Source: Acinetobacter sp. ANC 4558
GTDB lineage: Bacteria > Pseudomonadota > Gammaproteobacteria > Pseudomonadales > Moraxellaceae
Assembly: GCF_002135375.1 (NCBI RefSeq)
Contig: NZ_NEGH01000011.1
Coordinates: 62,001-126,000 of the forward strand
DNA: 64,000 nt
Direction of reading: 5' to 3'
Shown: one piece after another, positions 45,754 to 54,671 of the stretch
How positions within the stretch are numbered: position 1 is the stretch's first letter
Layout: every line of letters begins with the position of its first letter
Notes under the pieces: generated by a model
Seen by the model: the letters and a program-made list of their open reading frames with translations, nothing else
What the model was told of the DNA's origin: nothing
Databases searched by the model: none
Translations under genes and position numbers: made by a program

Positions 45754-46125
45754 ATGATGATTGGTCTTGAAAGTGCGGATAATTTTTTTTTAATTTTAAT
45801 ATATATATATATTTATCAAAGTATTGTTTCTATATTAGGGTGGAAATTAAAAGAGAAAAGAGAAAAACTTTTGAATTGGAATATTTTAATTGGCCTATTC
45901 CCACTAATGTTAATTTTAGAAATATTATTTTCTTATTATAATGGTGAATATCTTTTATGGCATAAATTAGATTGGATATTTACTTTTTCTTGTATATGTA
46001 GTGTTTTAAATATATGTTTTTGGATTGTTAGTAGGGTATTTCGGTTAAGTATAATTAAATTAAGATGGTACTTTTTTGTTTATATAAATGTTATTGGTGG
46101 TTGGATGTTTTCAATCATGATTTAA
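45754..46125 (+). CDS. Small hypothetical membrane protein, possible immunity protein
   Basis: 123 residues with three to four predicted helices (FFLILIYIYIYQSIVSILG, WNILIGLFPLMLILEILF, IFTFSCICSVLNICFWI, WYFFVYINVIGGWMFSIM). Not recognised. Very AT-rich codon use. Its place after a toxin-like remnant suggests a membrane immunity protein, but this is a guess. Confidence 0.45.
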   Translation: MMIGLESADNFFLILIYIYIYQSIVSILGWKLKEKREKLLNWNILIGLFPLMLILEILFSYYNGEYLLWHKLDWIFTFSCICSVLNICFWIVSRVFRLSIIKLRWYFFVYINVIGGWMFSIMI

Positions 46126-46226
46126 ATTGATTATATTTTTTTAATTATTTTATAAGTTAAATGCCAGATGAATATTATGTATGAATGATGTGAATTTATA
46201 AATACAAAGAAAAAGTTTGGCAATAA

Positions 46227-46337
46227 GATATAGATGTTGCTGATAGGTTTGATTTAAAAAATGGAGTTCCATTAAAAGACCAAGGTTATCCAAATGGAAT
46301 TCCAGTTACTGTAATTCATTTACCTGGACTTAAATAA
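46227..46337 (+). pseudogene. Toxin tail remnant 1
   Basis: Open frame of 36 residues after an in-frame stop at 46224, ending NGVPLKDQGYPNGIPVTVIHLPGLK, directly abutting the start codon of the next gene (TAAATG). It has no start of its own. The end is nearly identical to that of the remnant at 47593. This matches the 3' end of a displaced polymorphic-toxin gene with its immunity gene next. Confidence 0.55.
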
Positions 46338-46892
46338 ATGACGAATAAAGAATTATTAGAAATAATAAAGCGCTTAGGTTGGAAAAATATAAATAAAGAT
46401 GGAGATATGGTCTCAATTTTATATTTACAGGATAGGGTAATTGAATTGTTACCTTATATAAAAAGAGCTGGTTCTGATCTTTATTTTAGTTTAGGTGCAA
46501 GTCTAGGGCGTGAAGATTTTAGTCAGGCATCTAAATATATAAGAAAAGAAAGAGGACGACATCCATTTAGCTATATATTGCATCATGGTAAAGAAAGGGA
46601 TGTTGTTTCTTTAGAAGAGCTTACAGAAAGTTATGTTGTGAATGAAATTAACGATGTAATAGACTGGGCAAAAGCACAAGCTTTGCAAGCTGGCATAGAT
46701 GAGTATGCAGCCTTACCCACAGGTAGCCTAGGCATATATCCACTTTATCATTTGGCTGCTTTAGCCGTAAATAAGGATCAAGCAACGCTATTAAATTACT
46801 TAAATCACTTTAAAGCAGGTGATCGCTTGGATTTTGTTCCTTATATTACTCAAGATTATATAGAAAGAGCCTATGAATTGGCATGTAAATAA
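46338..46892 (+). CDS. Immunity-like protein, copy 1
   Basis: 184 residues, soluble, mainly helical (ELLEIIKRLGWKNI, DVIDWAKAQALQAGIDEYAALPTGSLGIYPLYHLAALAVNKDQATLLNYLNHFKAGDRLDFVPYI). Paralogue of the protein at 47749; the last 75 residues are almost identical while the middle (residues 45-95) has diverged, a pattern usual for immunity proteins that track toxin variants. Family name not recognised. Confidence 0.65.
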   Translation: MTNKELLEIIKRLGWKNINKDGDMVSILYLQDRVIELLPYIKRAGSDLYFSLGASLGREDFSQASKYIRKERGRHPFSYILHHGKERDVVSLEELTESYVVNEINDVIDWAKAQALQAGIDEYAALPTGSLGIYPLYHLAALAVNKDQATLLNYLNHFKAGDRLDFVPYITQDYIERAYELACK

Positions 46893-46946
46893 TTAAGGCA
46901 TTGCTACTTACAATATATTCAAAATAAAGGATGGAGTATTAAATAA

Positions 46947-47489
46947 ATGACTTATTTAGTTCCAGATATGGAGGCAGAAATTATTCCCGGAAAATCTGCG
47001 GCTGGTTTTGAGCTTGGAATATTATTTGATGATTTTATAAAGCAAGTAAAATACAAAAAATTTGAGTCTCGCAATGACTTTAATCCAAAGGTTGAGGAAA
47101 AGGGAACATGGGGAATAATTCATCGAGATGAAATATCATTTAATTTGGATTATATTAACGAAATTCAGTGTAAGTGGGAAAATTCTGTTGAGCTTGTTTT
47201 TGATATGAATAAATTAGGAAAATTAACCTGGATATATTTATATGAAGGTTATAAAGGAAAATTGTTGAATATATTAGGGATTGGGGATCGCTTAGATTCA
47301 GTCAAGGATGAATTTGATTTTGATTTTTACGGTGATGCTCATTATTTAATGTACAAGGAAGGTAGCCCACATTATGGTGATATTGTTGGGGTGGAAATTG
47401 GGACAAATTATCTAATTGAATACTCCGAAGAGTATCCTGACCAAATTATAACTAGTTTCTTAGTGTATATTTTTAAAGATCAGCGTTAA
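46947..47489 (+). CDS. Hypothetical immunity-like protein
   Basis: 180 residues, acidic, beta-rich (DEISFNLDYINEIQCKWENSVELVFDMNKLGKLTWIYLYEGYKGKLLNILGIGDRLDSVKDEFDFDFYGDAHYLMY). The GIGDRLDSVKDEFDFDFYGDAHY part resembles small immunity/SMI-type proteins near polymorphic toxins, but I cannot assign a family. It lies between the two copies of the duplicated module. Confidence 0.5.
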   Translation: MTYLVPDMEAEIIPGKSAAGFELGILFDDFIKQVKYKKFESRNDFNPKVEEKGTWGIIHRDEISFNLDYINEIQCKWENSVELVFDMNKLGKLTWIYLYEGYKGKLLNILGIGDRLDSVKDEFDFDFYGDAHYLMYKEGSPHYGDIVGVEIGTNYLIEYSEEYPDQIITSFLVYIFKDQR

Positions 47490-47503
47490 TTGTGTACTAA
47501 CTA

Positions 47504-47574
47504 GCACTGTTGCAAATAGGAAATCGAGTTTTAGTTTTTGGGTTAATCAGGCTTAGATTCTGAGAACTCGATTT
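47504..47574. repeat. 71-bp inverted-repeat element, copy 1
   Basis: Ends in a perfect 10-bp inverted repeat AAATCGAGTT (47521-47530) / AACTCGATTT (47565-47574). The flank CACTGTTGCAAATAGG resembles the terminal repeat of IS6-family elements (CACTGTTGCAAA). A second copy is at 48312-48382. Confidence 0.75.
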
Positions 47575-47592
47575 ACTAAACCAAGTATATAA

Positions 47593-47748
47593 CAATCAGA
47601 AATCTATCCTCAAATACGCGATGGAAATTCAATTCCTAAAGGAAAAGTTGCTGAGGATTTTGGTTTATTAAAAGGAATTCCATTAAAAGACCAAAGTTAT
47701 CCAAACGGAATTCCAGTTACTGTAATTCATCTACATGGACTGAAATAA
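47593..47748 (+). pseudogene. Toxin tail remnant 2
   Basis: Open frame of 51 residues after an in-frame stop: QSEIYPQIRDGNSIPKGKVA...PLKDQSYPNGIPVTVIHLHGLK, abutting the next start codon. Same ending as remnant 1 and no start of its own. It begins about 19 bases after inverted-repeat copy 1, which may have cut it off from the rest of the toxin gene. Confidence 0.6.
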
Positions 47749-48306
47749 ATGACGAATAAAGAATTATTAGAAATAATAAAGCGCTTAGGTTGGAAAAATA
47801 TAAATAGAGATGGAGATATGATCTCAATTTTATATTTACAGGATAGGGTAATTAAATTGTTGCCTTATATAAAAAAAAGAGCTAGTTCTGATCTTTATTT
47901 TGACTTAGGTGCAAGTCTAGGACGTGAAGATTTCAGTCGAGCTACAATGCATATAAGAAAAAGGAGAGAAAGAAATCCATTTAGCTATATATTGCAGCAT
48001 GATGAAAATATTAGTGTTCTTTTTGTAGAAGAGATTACAGAAAGTTTTGTTGTGAATGAAATTAACGATGTAATAGACTGGGCAAAAGCACAAGATTTGC
48101 AACCTGGTATAGATGAGTATGCAGCCTTACCCACAGGTAGCCTAGGCATATATCCACTTTATCATTTGGCTGCTTTAGCCGTAAATAAGGATCAAGTAAC
48201 ATTATTAAATTACTTAAATCACTTTAAAGCAGGTGATCGCTTAGATTTTGTTCCTTATATTACTCAAGAATATATAGAAAGAGCATATGAAATAGCATGT
48301 AAATAA
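47749..48306 (+). CDS. Immunity-like protein, copy 2
   Basis: 185 residues, paralogue of the protein at 46338 with almost identical first 35 and last 75 residues and a diverged middle (RATMHIRKRRERNPFSYILQHDENISVLFVEEITESF). The preceding toxin tail is duplicated too, so a tail-plus-immunity module of about 700 bases was copied. Function as an immunity protein is inferred. Confidence 0.65.
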   Translation: MTNKELLEIIKRLGWKNINRDGDMISILYLQDRVIKLLPYIKKRASSDLYFDLGASLGREDFSRATMHIRKRRERNPFSYILQHDENISVLFVEEITESFVVNEINDVIDWAKAQDLQPGIDEYAALPTGSLGIYPLYHLAALAVNKDQVTLLNYLNHFKAGDRLDFVPYITQEYIERAYEIACK

Positions 48307-48311
48307 TTAAG

Positions 48312-48382
48312 GCATTGTTACGAATAGGAAATCGAGTTTTAGTTTTTGGGTTAATCTGGCTTAGATTCTGAGAACTCGATTT
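48312..48382. repeat. 71-bp inverted-repeat element, copy 2
   Basis: AAATCGAGTT at 48329-48338 and AACTCGATTT at 48373-48382 with a nearly identical interior to copy 1. It follows the second immunity-like gene directly, so the two copies bracket module 2 in the same orientation. Confidence 0.75.
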
Positions 48383-48876
48383 CTCATGTAAAAGATCTTG
48401 GATATTAAGAGTGGGTATGTAATGTCCGAATATTGTGTTTCATTGTGTGATGGATTAATGTCTATTTTTGTCTGTAATTAAATGTTCTGCAAGTTAAAGC
48501 AATAATTCAAAAAAATCCAACTAAGAAAAAATGGAATGGGTCAATGCGGAGTCTTCTCTTGCTAGAGAAGATGAATCCTTATTTAATCAGATTTCCAAAT
48601 GTCATTTTTCTCAGTAAAAGAATGAATTTTAATTTACTTTTAAATGAGAAATTTTAGTCAAATTATGTGGTTTGTGAGCAAATTAATTTACATGAAATGA
48701 CAAGAGGATATTTCTAGTTTATATCAAGGATTGATGTAATAAAAATAATGATTTTATTCAATTGATTTTTGATACTTGCAATGAATTTATCTAATGGCAT
48801 TTGTGATGTTTTTATGTTTTGTCATTTTGTAATGACTAAATATCTTAATTCAGCCATTAGCTTAAATTGAAATTAT
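48383..48876. other. Intergenic stretch between the toxin patch and the YdiJ-like gene
   Basis: Holds a hairpin at 48552-48571 (TCTTCTCT / AGAGAAGA, loop TGCT) and a sigma-54-like near-miss at 48796 (GG-N10-GT). No gene seen. Confidence 0.45.
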
Positions 48877-51810
48877 ATGAATTCAGTCATTCAGATTACG
48901 ACACAACAATTTTTAGATGAACTTCATCCGTTATTTCATGGTGATATAGATGGTTCAGACGCTGCAAAACACGTATTTTCAACGGATAATTCAATTTATC
49001 AATTACTGCCTCAAAGTATTCTTTATCCTAAAGATATCAATGATCTGCAATTGATTATGAAGCTCTTAAGCCAAGAGAGATATCATCAAGTTTCGGTTAC
49101 ACCACGTGGAGGTGGAACAGGAACAAATGGACAATCTTTAACACATGGCATTGTGGTAGATTTATCTCGCCACATGAATAATATTTTACATATTGATCCG
49201 ATTCGCCGTATTGCTATTGTTGAAGCTGGTGTTGTTAAAGATCAGTTAAATGCTGAACTCAAAAAACACGGCTTATTTTTTGCGCCAGAATTATCCACTT
49301 CCAATCGTGCAACCATTGGTGGAATGATTAATACCGATGCGAGTGGTCAAGGTAGTTGCCGTTATGGAAAGACCCATCATCATGTATTGGGTTTAAAAAC
49401 CGTCTTAAAAAATGGTGAAGTCCTAGATTCAAAGGCAATAAATTTAGCGCAATTTAATCAAGTTATTGCCAGTGAAAGTGCGCAAAAAAAAGAAATATAT
49501 GAAAAAATTTTACAATTGGTGACTGAAAATCAAGGCTTAATTCAACAGAGTTTTCCAAAATTAAATAGATCGTTGACTGGCTATGACTTACCAGCAAGTT
49601 ATGATGGTGAAGAGTTTAATATTAATAATATTTTGTGTGGCAGTGAGGGCACATTAGGTTTTATCGCCCAAGCAACCTTGAATGTACTAGAAATTCCAAA
49701 ATATCGTGCATTAATTAATATTGGTTATGCACATTTCCAAAGTGCTTTACAAGATGCAAAAGCCTTAATGGCACTTGCTCCTTTATCTATTGAAACAGTT
49801 GATTCAAAAGTATTAAATTTGGCAAAACAAGATATTGTGTGGCAAAAGGTTGCTGAATATTTTCCTGAATCTGAGCATACTGAAGCGACACAAGGTATTA
49901 ATTTAGTCGAAATTGATGCATCTACTGAGCATGAATTATTGGCTTTACAACAAATTTTTTTACAACAATTGCAAATAGATCAAAGTGTAAAACGTTTGAC
50001 CGTGACGATTGCACATGGGGATGAACGAATTAAAGATGTTTATTCCATGCGTAAACGTGCTGTAGGTTTACTTGGAAATGTCTCGGGGGAAAAAAGACCA
50101 CAACCTTTTGTGGAAGATACGGCTGTTCCTCCTGAGCATTTACCAGAATATATTGCTGAATTTCGTGCTTTATTAGATCAGCAAGGTCTAGATTATGGGA
50201 TGTTTGGGCATGTTGATGCTGGGGTACTACATGTCCGTCCGTTATTAGACATGAAACAAGCTGAATCTTTAAAAATGGTGCAATATATTAGTGACCAAAT
50301 TGTTGAACTTACACATAAATATGGCGGTGTAATTTGGGGTGAGCATGGGAAGGGGCTACGTTCTGCTTATGCGCCTGTATTTTTTGGAGCATCCTATCCA
50401 CTTATTCAACGTATTAAGGCACTATTTGATCCGCATAACCAATTAAATCCTGGGAAAATTGCCACTCCAGATACCTTACCCAATGCGCAATTAACTGGAT
50501 TACTTGATGTTCCTGTTCGTGGACAACAAGATAAACAAATTGCAGTTCAGCAATGGACTGAGTTTTCAAATACCATGCATTGTAATGGAAATGGTGCTTG
50601 TTTTAATTATGATGTGAATGATCCAATGTGTCCATCATATAAGGCAACTAGAGATCGCATTCATTCGCCTAAAGGTCGAGCAACCCTAATTAAAGAATGG
50701 TTACGCCGTGAAAATACTGCACAGCGGAGTGAGGAATTTAATCAAGAGGTATATCAAGCTTTGCATGGATGCTTATCGTGTAAATCATGTGCTGGGCAAT
50801 GTCCAGTCAAAGTAGATATTCCAGACAGTAAAGCAAGATTTTTACATCAGTTTTATCAAACGAAAAAGCGCCCTTTACGTGATTATTTGATTAGTTATTT
50901 AGAAAGCTTTATGCCTTTATTGGCACATTTTGCAGGATTGTATAATCTGATGCAAAAGTCGAAATTACTGCAAAAAGTACAGCGTGATGTGTTCAAGGTC
51001 GTTGATATTCCTTTATTTCATCCTCAAGCAAAAGCAGATTTAGCGCAATTTGGTGCCATTTTACTAGATTCAGAATTAAGTCAAATTCGGTCAGATCAGG
51101 GTTCAGCTGTTATTTTGGTGCAAGATGCTTTTACACGTTATTTTGATACGACAGTTTTGATTGAAACCATTCAATTTATTTCAGCCCTCGGTATTCAAGT
51201 GTATGTATTGCCGTATTTGGCAAATGGTAAACCTTTACATGTACATGGTTTTTTGCCACAGTTTGAACAAAAAAGAGCAGAATGTATCGCTCTTTTAGAA
51301 AAAGCAGCACAAACAGGTGTGCCATTGGTTGGTATTGACCCTGCGATGACTTTGGTTTTTAGGCAAGAATATAAAGCAAAATATCTATCCGAAAAGCCTG
51401 AGTTTAATGTAGAAGTGCATTTATTACAGGAATGGTTGATAAATTGGCTTAAGGATAACCCACCAAGCATAAAGCAGATTCCGAGCGTAGACACTTATTA
51501 TTTGGCTGGACATTGCACGGAGAAAACACAGGTTCCAATGTCAACGATGCAGTGGCAGAGTATTTTTAAAACCTTTGGTCTTCATTTAAAACCATTGGTT
51601 TTAGGTTGTTGTGGAATGTCTGGAACCTATGGCCATGAAGCTGAACATCGTCAATTATCAGAAAAAATGTATCAACAATCTTGGCAGCCACAGGCCATAC
51701 CACATATCGAAACTTTATTAGTGACGGGGTATTCATGTCGGAGTCAAGTTAAACGTTTTGAACAGCAAACAGTGATGCATCCAGTGCAAATTTTACGATC
51801 CATGTTATAA
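48877..51810 (+). CDS. FAD-linked and iron-sulfur D-2-hydroxyglutarate dehydrogenase, YdiJ type
   Basis: 977 residues. N-terminal FAD-binding PCMH domain (VTPRGGGTGTNGQSLTHGIVVDLSRHMNNIL), FAD-oxidase C-domain with GMFGHVDAGVLHVRPLLDM and GEHGKGLRS, then an iron-sulfur domain (CNGNGACF, CLSCKSCAGQCPVKVDI) and a C-terminal CCG-like part (LGCCGMSGTYG). This order and length match E. coli YdiJ, which oxidises D-2-hydroxyglutarate. The HglS-like gene at 54672 would produce exactly this substrate, supporting the assignment over D-lactate dehydrogenase. Confidence 0.78.
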   Translation: MNSVIQITTQQFLDELHPLFHGDIDGSDAAKHVFSTDNSIYQLLPQSILYPKDINDLQLIMKLLSQERYHQVSVTPRGGGTGTNGQSLTHGIVVDLSRHMNNILHIDPIRRIAIVEAGVVKDQLNAELKKHGLFFAPELSTSNRATIGGMINTDASGQGSCRYGKTHHHVLGLKTVLKNGEVLDSKAINLAQFNQVIASESAQKKEIYEKILQLVTENQGLIQQSFPKLNRSLTGYDLPASYDGEEFNINNILCGSEGTLGFIAQATLNVLEIPKYRALINIGYAHFQSALQDAKALMALAPLSIETVDSKVLNLAKQDIVWQKVAEYFPESEHTEATQGINLVEIDASTEHELLALQQIFLQQLQIDQSVKRLTVTIAHGDERIKDVYSMRKRAVGLLGNVSGEKRPQPFVEDTAVPPEHLPEYIAEFRALLDQQGLDYGMFGHVDAGVLHVRPLLDMKQAESLKMVQYISDQIVELTHKYGGVIWGEHGKGLRSAYAPVFFGASYPLIQRIKALFDPHNQLNPGKIATPDTLPNAQLTGLLDVPVRGQQDKQIAVQQWTEFSNTMHCNGNGACFNYDVNDPMCPSYKATRDRIHSPKGRATLIKEWLRRENTAQRSEEFNQEVYQALHGCLSCKSCAGQCPVKVDIPDSKARFLHQFYQTKKRPLRDYLISYLESFMPLLAHFAGLYNLMQKSKLLQKVQRDVFKVVDIPLFHPQAKADLAQFGAILLDSELSQIRSDQGSAVILVQDAFTRYFDTTVLIETIQFISALGIQVYVLPYLANGKPLHVHGFLPQFEQKRAECIALLEKAAQTGVPLVGIDPAMTLVFRQEYKAKYLSEKPEFNVEVHLLQEWLINWLKDNPPSIKQIPSVDTYYLAGHCTEKTQVPMSTMQWQSIFKTFGLHLKPLVLGCCGMSGTYGHEAEHRQLSEKMYQQSWQPQAIPHIETLLVTGYSCRSQVKRFEQQTVMHPVQILRSML

Positions 51811-51877
51811 ACGCTTAAGCTAAACCTCCAAAAGATCAGGTGATATATCGACTTTATGGAGGTTGAACTTATATCGT

Positions 51878-52780
51878 TTAAGTCTGCTGTTCTATGCGTT
51901 GCTTAATCCATTGTACCATTGCTGTAATTTTAGTAGTTTGTGACATCGAAGATGGATAGGTCATGTAATATGACCGATTTGTGAGCATTTCATAAGGCCA
52001 TGCTAAAACGAGTTCTCCTGCAGCCAATTCGCGTTGTACAAAAAATTGTGGAACCAGTGCAATTCCTGAATGAATCAGCGCCGCATTAACACAGGCGGCA
52101 AAGGTATCAACCCGAGGTCCTGTAAATGTTCTTTCATGAACATAATCTTGCATTTGAAAATATTCATCCCATGCTCGAGGTCGAGCACGTGATTGAATTA
52201 ATACATGTTGCTGAAAATCTGTGATCGATTGTAATGGTTGAATGAGTAATTCTGGCGAGCAAACCGCAATACATTTTTCTTCAAATAATTTGATACTGGT
52301 CATATCTCGCCAAACACCATCACCATATAAAAAAGCAATATCAGTTTTATTGGTATCAATGTCGGCAGAACTGAATTGTTCCTGAATATCTAAGTGAATC
52401 TCTGGATGTAAATCATTAAAGCCTTTAAGCTGTGGGATAAGCCAACGTGAGCAAAGTGTAGGATGGGAGACAATATTCAAGGTATCTGCTTTATTACGAT
52501 GCGCCATTACATTTAGTACAGAAGTTTCAATCTGATTTAAAATGGTTTGTGTTTCAGTTAAAAATAACTTTCCTGTTGGCGTCAACTGTAAGCGTTGTAA
52601 AGAGCGCTCAAATAATTGCACATTCAAGCTATCTTCTAAGTGAGCAACTTGTTTACTGATTGCACTTTGCGTCATATGCAGCACTTGTGCAGCTTTAGTA
52701 AAACTTAAATAGCGCGCAGATGCCTCAAAACATCTTAAAGACATAATAGACGGATATTCTTTCGATTTTAGTGTGTGCAT
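51878..52780 (-). CDS. LysR-family regulator, GcvA-like
   Basis: 300 residues. N-terminal winged helix-turn-helix (LRCFEASARYLSFTKAAQVLHMTQSAISKQVAHLEDSLNVQLFERSLQRLQLTPTG) and LysR effector domain. Convergent with the YdiJ-like gene and downstream of the symporter gene on the same strand; it may control either. The effector is unknown, plausibly 2-aminoadipate or 2-hydroxyglutarate. Confidence 0.85.
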   Translation of the reverse strand: MHTLKSKEYPSIMSLRCFEASARYLSFTKAAQVLHMTQSAISKQVAHLEDSLNVQLFERSLQRLQLTPTGKLFLTETQTILNQIETSVLNVMAHRNKADTLNIVSHPTLCSRWLIPQLKGFNDLHPEIHLDIQEQFSSADIDTNKTDIAFLYGDGVWRDMTSIKLFEEKCIAVCSPELLIQPLQSITDFQQHVLIQSRARPRAWDEYFQMQDYVHERTFTGPRVDTFAACVNAALIHSGIALVPQFFVQRELAAGELVLAWPYEMLTNRSYYMTYPSSMSQTTKITAMVQWIKQRIEQQT

Positions 52781-53002
52781 CTTGATTCATCGTTACGCTA
52801 TCAATCTATAATATCATACTCAATTGGTCGGGTATTTATCATACGTTTACGACTAAATATAGATCACAATAAATCGAAGGCGAAATATCATTTTTGATGG
52901 AATGGATTGGTTCTAAAAGTGCAATAAAACATTAGATTTTTATTCACCTAAAAACACCGTAGATTTGATGTCAGTAGGCGAATAAGAGGGGGGTGTATAT
53001 GC

Positions 53003-54283
53003 TTAAGTTAAGATCTTACTCGAGGTATTCGTATCTACATTCGGTTCAGAATCTTGTAGTTCTAATTTTTGCTCAGTCTGATCGACAATTTTTGCACCAA
53101 CTAAATCGCCAACTACATTACCACATGTAAAAATCATATCTAAAATGACATTAACACCTGCGGTTAAGGCAACAATTTCAATGGGTAAGTTGGCTTGAGA
53201 AAAGACAATTGACATGCCAATTAAACCTGCACCTGGAACACCTGCCGTTCCTACTGCAGCTAAAGTACTAATAATGACAATAGTTGCAAGCTCTGGAATG
53301 GACAGCGTGATACCTATAATTTCAGAAGCGAAAATTACTGCGACCCCAAAACGTAGTGCTGTGCCATTTAAGTTAAAAGCTAATCCGAGTGGTAATGTTA
53401 AGCGAGAAACTTTTTCACTAATTCCTGCTTTTTCAGCACATTTAAAAGTAATCGGCAAAGTTCCAATACTACTGCTGGTAACAAATGCGGTAAGCATTGC
53501 TTCCTTGATATTTTTGTAGAATTGAATAACCTTAACGCGAAATGCTTTTAAGAAAATTGGATAAACCAAGACCAGTAAAAGAATAACACCCAGATAAGAA
53601 GTCGCAATAAATTTACTGAGGACAATTACCGTTTCAATGCCTTGGCTACCAAAGGTATTGGCAGTAATTCCAAAGACACCAATAGGTGCATAAAGTAAAA
53701 CACCTGCAAGTATTTTGGTCACAGCTTCATTACAACCTTGTAAAACGTTATAAAGTAAGTCACCCAATTCTCTTTGTTTTGCATCTTCGCTATGGCGCAT
53801 AAATAAAATAGCCAAGCCACCGACTAAGGTAATGAAAACAATCGCTAATAAATCACCTGAAGTCAGTGCATGAAAAATATTAGTCGGCACCATATTTAAT
53901 AAGGTGTTAATAAAAGATGGGCTTTCAGGTGCTGTAACACTTGCAGTATTTGGAAGAGTTAATCCAACGCCAGGATTTGTCCATTTCGCTAAAATAATAC
54001 CTAAAATGACAGCAACTGCAGTTGAAACAAGATAAAACGGAAAAATTTTAAGACCAATACGCCCCAATTCTTTAGGGTGTGAATTATTGACCGCTACAAT
54101 CAAAGGTAGAATGACCAGCGGTATGACAATCATCTGTAAGAGGTTTAAAAAGAGTTTTCCGAGAGGGTAGAAAATAGAACTCTTAGGTCCTAAAATAATC
54201 CCGACGATAATTCCTAGAATAAAGCCTGTTGTCATTTTCGCCATAAATGACTTGCTTTTGTACCACGTCCAAATTTTCTTCAC
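53003..54283 (-). CDS. Dicarboxylate/amino acid:cation symporter (DAACS family)
   Basis: About 426 residues starting with GTG at 54283, which has AGGA seven bases upstream; an ATG 18 codons further upstream (54337) gives an odd hydrophilic leader without a ribosome site. GltP/DctA fold: FVTSSSIGTLPITFKCAEKAG (serine-rich re-entrant loop), LPLGLAFNLNGTALRFGV and GTAGVPGAGLIGMSIVF. It transports acidic amino acids or dicarboxylates with protons or sodium. Beside HglS- and aminotransferase-like genes it may take up 2-aminoadipate, glutamate or a C5-C6 dicarboxylate (inference). Confidence 0.88.
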   Translation of the reverse strand: MKKIWTWYKSKSFMAKMTTGFILGIIVGIILGPKSSIFYPLGKLFLNLLQMIVIPLVILPLIVAVNNSHPKELGRIGLKIFPFYLVSTAVAVILGIILAKWTNPGVGLTLPNTASVTAPESPSFINTLLNMVPTNIFHALTSGDLLAIVFITLVGGLAILFMRHSEDAKQRELGDLLYNVLQGCNEAVTKILAGVLLYAPIGVFGITANTFGSQGIETVIVLSKFIATSYLGVILLLVLVYPIFLKAFRVKVIQFYKNIKEAMLTAFVTSSSIGTLPITFKCAEKAGISEKVSRLTLPLGLAFNLNGTALRFGVAVIFASEIIGITLSIPELATIVIISTLAAVGTAGVPGAGLIGMSIVFSQANLPIEIVALTAGVNVILDMIFTCGNVVGDLVGAKIVDQTEQKLELQDSEPNVDTNTSSKILT

Positions 54284-54623
54284 AAAATATTCCTTTTCTT
54301 TTGCGCATTGTAAATTTAGTTGAGAAGTTTTCATCACTCAAACGAATAATTAGACGTTCCCCATTCCGTTTCGGAATAAGAAATGACTTAACATGATTTG
54401 TTTAGGTCGATCAGAACGAGTTATCTTGATGAGGGATACTTAAAATTTAACCATACAAAGTTGATGGAGATACCGTGTGCTTTAAATCAAAAAATGAAAT
54501 CACAATATATTTATATGATTTACATATATTTTAAAGTTAATTTAATCAATCGTGTTCATGATGATTTAAATAAAGTGTAAAAGCACAAGATTAAAATTGA
54601 AGTTATCGATCTCGTTTAAACAT

Positions 54624-54660
54624 AAAAACTCCGTAAATTGAGAGAAATACGGAGTTTTTT
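54624..54660 (-). terminator. Terminator of the aminotransferase/HglS operon
   Basis: 12-bp stem AAAAACTCCGTA / TACGGAGTTTTT with a 12-base loop; T run on the minus strand. Confidence 0.85.
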
Positions 54661-54671
54661 GATTTAAATGG

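Noticed and set aside
48796..48809. TGGCAT followed by GATGT upstream of the YdiJ-like gene
   Set aside because: The -12 dinucleotide is GT instead of GC and no paired dyads lie upstream.
51827..51868. AACCTCCA / TGGAGGTT inverted repeat between convergent genes
   Set aside because: 8-bp stem with a loop of about 26 bases and no T run; too weak to call a terminator.
54398..54580. 60-codon plus-strand open frame after the symporter start
   Set aside because: AT-rich, no ribosome site, low-complexity hydrophobic end; reads like non-coding DNA.
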